Program-made: the position numbers and the translations under genes
Part shown: piece by piece, positions 10,281 through 12,575 of the stretch
Numbering within the stretch: the stretch's first letter is position 1
Layout: each line of letters opens with the position of its first letter
The notes under the pieces: generated by a model
Database searches by the model: none
The model's input: only the letters and a program-made list of their open reading frames with translations
Told to the model about the DNA's origin: nothing
Assembly (NCBI GenBank): GCA_934418055.1
Contig: CAKRWX010000042.1
Coordinates: 1 to 12,575 of the forward strand
DNA: 12,575 bases
Reading direction: 5' to 3'
Source of the DNA: an uncultured Lachnospiraceae bacterium
GTDB lineage: Bacteria; Bacillota; Clostridia; Lachnospirales; Lachnospiraceae

Positions 10281-11468
10281 ATGAATGGGAATGTACTGGT
10301 AGTACATGGCGGAGGCCCGACCGCAGTGATCAATTCGTCTCTGTATGGGGTGATTGAGGAGGCGAAGGCGCTGGGACTGGATAAGGTTTACGCAGCGATG
10401 GGAGGCAGCCAGGCGATCTTAAAGGAAGATTTTTTTGATCTTCTGCAGGTTCCGGAGGAGCGCTTAAAACTTTTATTAGAAACTCCGGCGACAGCGATCG
10501 GTTCTTCCAGATACGCGTTGGAGCAGGAAGATTATGACGCCATGCCAGCGATCTTCCAGAAATATAATATCAAATATGTATTGTTAAATGGCGGAAACGG
10601 CACCATGGACACCTGCGGAAAGATCTACGCAGCCTGCAAGTCCTCCGGCGTGACCGTTGTTGGTATTCCGAAGACCATCGATAATGATATTGCGATTACA
10701 GACCACACACCTGGATACGGCAGTGCGGCAAGATACATCGCAGCAACCACCGCAGAGGTTGGTGTGGATGTGAAATCCCTTCCGATCCATGTGTGCGTGA
10801 TCGAAGCTATGGGACGGAATGCCGGATGGATCACGGCAGCTTCTGCACTGGCAAGAAAGAAACCGGGAGATGCGCCGCATCTGATCTATCTGCCGGAGCG
10901 CCCATTTAACGAAGAAGAGTTCTTAGAGGACGTGAAGAAACTGTACGATGAAAAAGGCGGCGTTGTGGTTGTTGCCAGCGAGGGCTTAAAGGGAGCCGAT
11001 GGTCAGCCGATTGTTCCACCGATCTTTAAATCCGGACGTGCCACTTATTATGGAGACGTCAGCGCCCACCTGGCAAACCTGGTGATCCAGAAGCTGGGCA
11101 TCAAGGCCAGAAGCGAGAAACCTGGCATCTGCGGACGTGCTTCCATTGCATGGCAGTCACCGGTAGACCGGGACGAGGCGGTGATCGCCGGAAGAGAAGC
11201 CCTGAAAGCAGCAGTCGAAGGCCAGGGAGGCGTCATGGTTGGATTTATCCGTGATGAGACCGAGGACGGAAGCTATAAGGTTCATGTGGAGCGGATCCCG
11301 ATCGAGCAGGTGATGATGTATGAACGCACCGTACCAGCTGAGTATATCAATGAGCGGGGCAACGATGTGACAGAGGCATTTACTAAGTGGTGCAAGCCGC
11401 TCATCGGACCGGAACTGAGAGATTTTATTGATTTCCATGAGGAACGTGAGAAATTAGAGAAGAAATAG
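10281..11468 (+). CDS. 6-phosphofructokinase family (ATP- or PPi-dependent undecided)
   Basis: 395 residues from the ATG at 10281, preceded by AGGAGGAG; a longer frame from 10242 has no ribosome site. PfkA-fold landmarks: HGGGPTAVINSSL for the N-terminal nucleotide/phosphate loop, GGNGTMDT (105-112), PKTIDND (130-136; D134 is the catalytic base), EAMGRNAGW and ASEGLKG. Two donor-deciding positions disagree: G107 matches Gly104 of E. coli ATP-PFK, while K131 matches the Lys of PPi-PFKs (also found in trypanosome ATP-PFKs). At 395 residues it is longer than classic bacterial PfkA (about 320). Usual reaction: fructose-6-P to fructose-1,6-bisphosphate; another ketose phosphate is possible given the setting. 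It leads an operon with the TPI-like gene (15-nt gap) and a LarA-like gene, under a LacI operator, so it is probably a pathway-specific paralog, not the glycolytic housekeeper. Confidence 0.9.
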   Translation: MNGNVLVVHGGGPTAVINSSLYGVIEEAKALGLDKVYAAMGGSQAILKEDFFDLLQVPEERLKLLLETPATAIGSSRYALEQEDYDAMPAIFQKYNIKYVLLNGGNGTMDTCGKIYAACKSSGVTVVGIPKTIDNDIAITDHTPGYGSAARYIAATTAEVGVDVKSLPIHVCVIEAMGRNAGWITAASALARKKPGDAPHLIYLPERPFNEEEFLEDVKKLYDEKGGVVVVASEGLKGADGQPIVPPIFKSGRATYYGDVSAHLANLVIQKLGIKARSEKPGICGRASIAWQSPVDRDEAVIAGREALKAAVEGQGGVMVGFIRDETEDGSYKVHVERIPIEQVMMYERTVPAEYINERGNDVTEAFTKWCKPLIGPELRDFIDFHEEREKLEKK

Positions 11469-11483
11469 GGGAGGTAAGATCCA

Positions 11484-12320
11484 ATGAAACACATTTATCT
11501 GAATCTGAAACGATTTGATGTGCCGACTGAGTACGGTGGAGTCAACCGCATTGCTCCAGTGGCAGACTGGGCAGAGTTCATCGTGAAGAACACTCAGGAG
11601 GAGTTAAAGAAATACGATCCGGCACAGGTGGAGTTCGGTATGTATTTCCCAGAGATCCATCTGTTAAATGCAGTGAAAGCAAAATCGGAAGGAAGCCCGA
11701 TCAAGGTTGGCTGTCAGAGCGTATATCGGGCGGATACTGCGGTAGGCGGAAACTTTGGTGCGTTTACTACTAACCGTCCGGCGTCTTCTATGGTGGCAGC
11801 GGGCTGTGAGACTACCATCATCGGACACTGTGAAGAGAGAAATGACAAGATGGGCATTCTGGCTGAGGCTGGCGTGACCGATACCGACGCTGTAAACCGT
11901 CTGTTAAACCAGGAGATCAAATGTGCCATTTCCCGCGGCATGACCGTGCTGTACTGCATCGGTGAGAAGAGCGAGGAGCAGGAGCAGTGGCAGGAAGTTC
12001 TGGGCAAACAGCTGGAGATCGGTCTGAAAGACGTGGATACCTCCAAGGTTGTGATTGCTTACGAGCCGATCTGGTCCATCGGACCTGGCAAGACTCCGGC
12101 AGATAAGGAGTACATCACTAAGATCGCGAAATTCGTGAAAGAGAAGACCGGCGGCATGGATATTGTGTACGGCGGCGGCTTAAAACAGGCCAACGCAGCC
12201 ATGCTAGCGTCCATCGACGAGATCGACGGCGGACTGATCGCCCTGACCAGATTCCAGGGAGAGATCGGTTACTATCCAGAAGAATATCTGGAGATTATCC
12301 AGTTATATATGGAAGGTTAA
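11484..12320 (+). CDS. Triosephosphate isomerase-family protein, atypical paralog
   Basis: 278 residues, longer than classic TPI (about 250). All chemistry residues are present: N7 and K9 (YLNLKRF, for N11/K13), H115 with E117 (IIGHCEER, for H95/E97) and the base E194 in AYEPIWSIGPGKTP, whose loop 6 has P201 in place of the usual Thr. The phosphate grip is altered: the YGGSV serine is glycine (YGGGL, 229-233) and the DGALVGGAS glycine pair is replaced by DGGLIALTRF (248-257). A longer segment with an AVGGNFGAFTTN stretch replaces the usual GAFTGE region. It therefore very likely isomerises an aldose/ketose phosphate, but perhaps not DHAP/GAP; four-carbon substrates are known for other TPI paralogs. 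GGGAGG in the 15-nt gap after pfk sets the ATG and shows cotranscription. Confidence 0.85.
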   Translation: MKHIYLNLKRFDVPTEYGGVNRIAPVADWAEFIVKNTQEELKKYDPAQVEFGMYFPEIHLLNAVKAKSEGSPIKVGCQSVYRADTAVGGNFGAFTTNRPASSMVAAGCETTIIGHCEERNDKMGILAEAGVTDTDAVNRLLNQEIKCAISRGMTVLYCIGEKSEEQEQWQEVLGKQLEIGLKDVDTSKVVIAYEPIWSIGPGKTPADKEYITKIAKFVKEKTGGMDIVYGGGLKQANAAMLASIDEIDGGLIALTRFQGEIGYYPEEYLEIIQLYMEG

Positions 12321-12429
12321 AATGACCTGTGCGGCTGCTGGTTGATATGCGAGTCAGCGCAGCGGCTGCAGACGGGGAAAAGTAGTCAAAAGCAGAAATA
12401 AGAGGACAAGAATTGAGGAGGAAAATTAC

Positions 12430-12575
12430 ATGAAATTTGAGTTTGAATATGGACAGGGAACCATGGCGGCAAATCTGCCAGATAACACCGATGTATTTAT
12501 TCCAGGCGAGACCGTCAAAGATCCAGCCTGCATCCCAGAGGATCAGTTAGAGGCAGCTTACTTAGAGAGCCTGGC
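12430..12575 (+). CDS. LarA-family (DUF2088) nickel-dependent racemase/epimerase, N-terminal fragment
   Basis: Only the first 48 residues are inside the window. They begin MKFEFEYGQGTMAANLPDNT and continue with VFIPGETVKDP and a helix ending AAYLESL, the opening strand, loop and first helix seen in lactate racemase-family proteins of Clostridia. GAGGAGG precedes the ATG at normal spacing. Family members invert a carbon bearing a hydroxyl next to a carboxylate, using a nickel-pincer nucleotide made by LarB, LarC and LarE; characterised homologs include lactate and malate racemases and a gluconate 2-epimerase. The 109-bp gap after the TPI-like gene has no convincing terminator, so it probably belongs to the same operon. 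The assignment rests on a short N-terminus and remains provisional. Confidence 0.65.
   Translation, partial: MKFEFEYGQGTMAANLPDNTDVFIPGETVKDPACIPEDQLEAAYLESL

Noticed and set aside
12331..12369. GCGGCTGC direct repeat with a small TGCG/CGCA stem between the copies, after the TPI-like gene
   Set aside because: Stem of 4 bp and no T-tract, so not a terminator; the repeat is too short to interpret.

Overview
The window looks like a sugar-catabolism stretch of a low-to-mid GC Firmicute, most likely a gut Lachnospiraceae-type Clostridium relative. This rests on strong AGGAGG-type ribosome binding sites before almost every gene, short operon gaps, A+T-rich promoters, and protein families typical of that group (XRE regulator with a membrane tail, 11-helix NSS transporter, split LacLM, LarA-like protein). 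It holds no RNA genes, CRISPR array, insertion sequence or phage gene. The genus is inference.

Layout. (1) 1-371, minus: 5' part of an XRE regulator with a membrane segment, cut by the window edge. (2) 594-1964, plus: LeuT-fold Na+-coupled amino acid transporter, divergent from the regulator, with a recognisable promoter and a strong terminator. (3) 2046-3929, minus: cytoplasmic heparinase II/III-like protein. (4) 4170-7197, plus, divergent from it: a two-subunit beta-galactosidase (lacL, lacM; 17-nt overlap) followed by araD (7242-7940). The DNA just before lacL and just after lacM looks like coding debris: a frameshifted N-terminus resembling an AraC-type regulator, and the C-terminal tail of an unidentified protein. 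(5) 8062-8946, minus: LacX-like aldose 1-epimerase, converging on araD across a hairpin, with a LacI-family regulator upstream of it (9067-10089). (6) 10281 to the end, plus: an operon divergent from lacI, encoding a phosphofructokinase, an atypical triosephosphate isomerase paralog and the start of a LarA-family gene. A near-perfect 16-bp LacI-type operator (10159-10174) sits between the two divergent promoters.

How the parts fit. LacLM would release galactose or other monosaccharides from beta-galactosides; the LacX-like epimerase would interconvert sugar anomers; AraD feeds L-ribulose-5-P to D-xylulose-5-P. The most intriguing part is the LacI-controlled pfk / tpi-like / larA-like module. 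The TPI paralog keeps all catalytic residues but has lost canonical phosphate-gripping motifs, and the PFK has a mixed ATP/PPi signature. Together with a LarA-type epimerase this suggests a dedicated catabolic route for an unusual sugar, polyol or sugar acid rather than ordinary glycolysis. That pathway assignment is inference.
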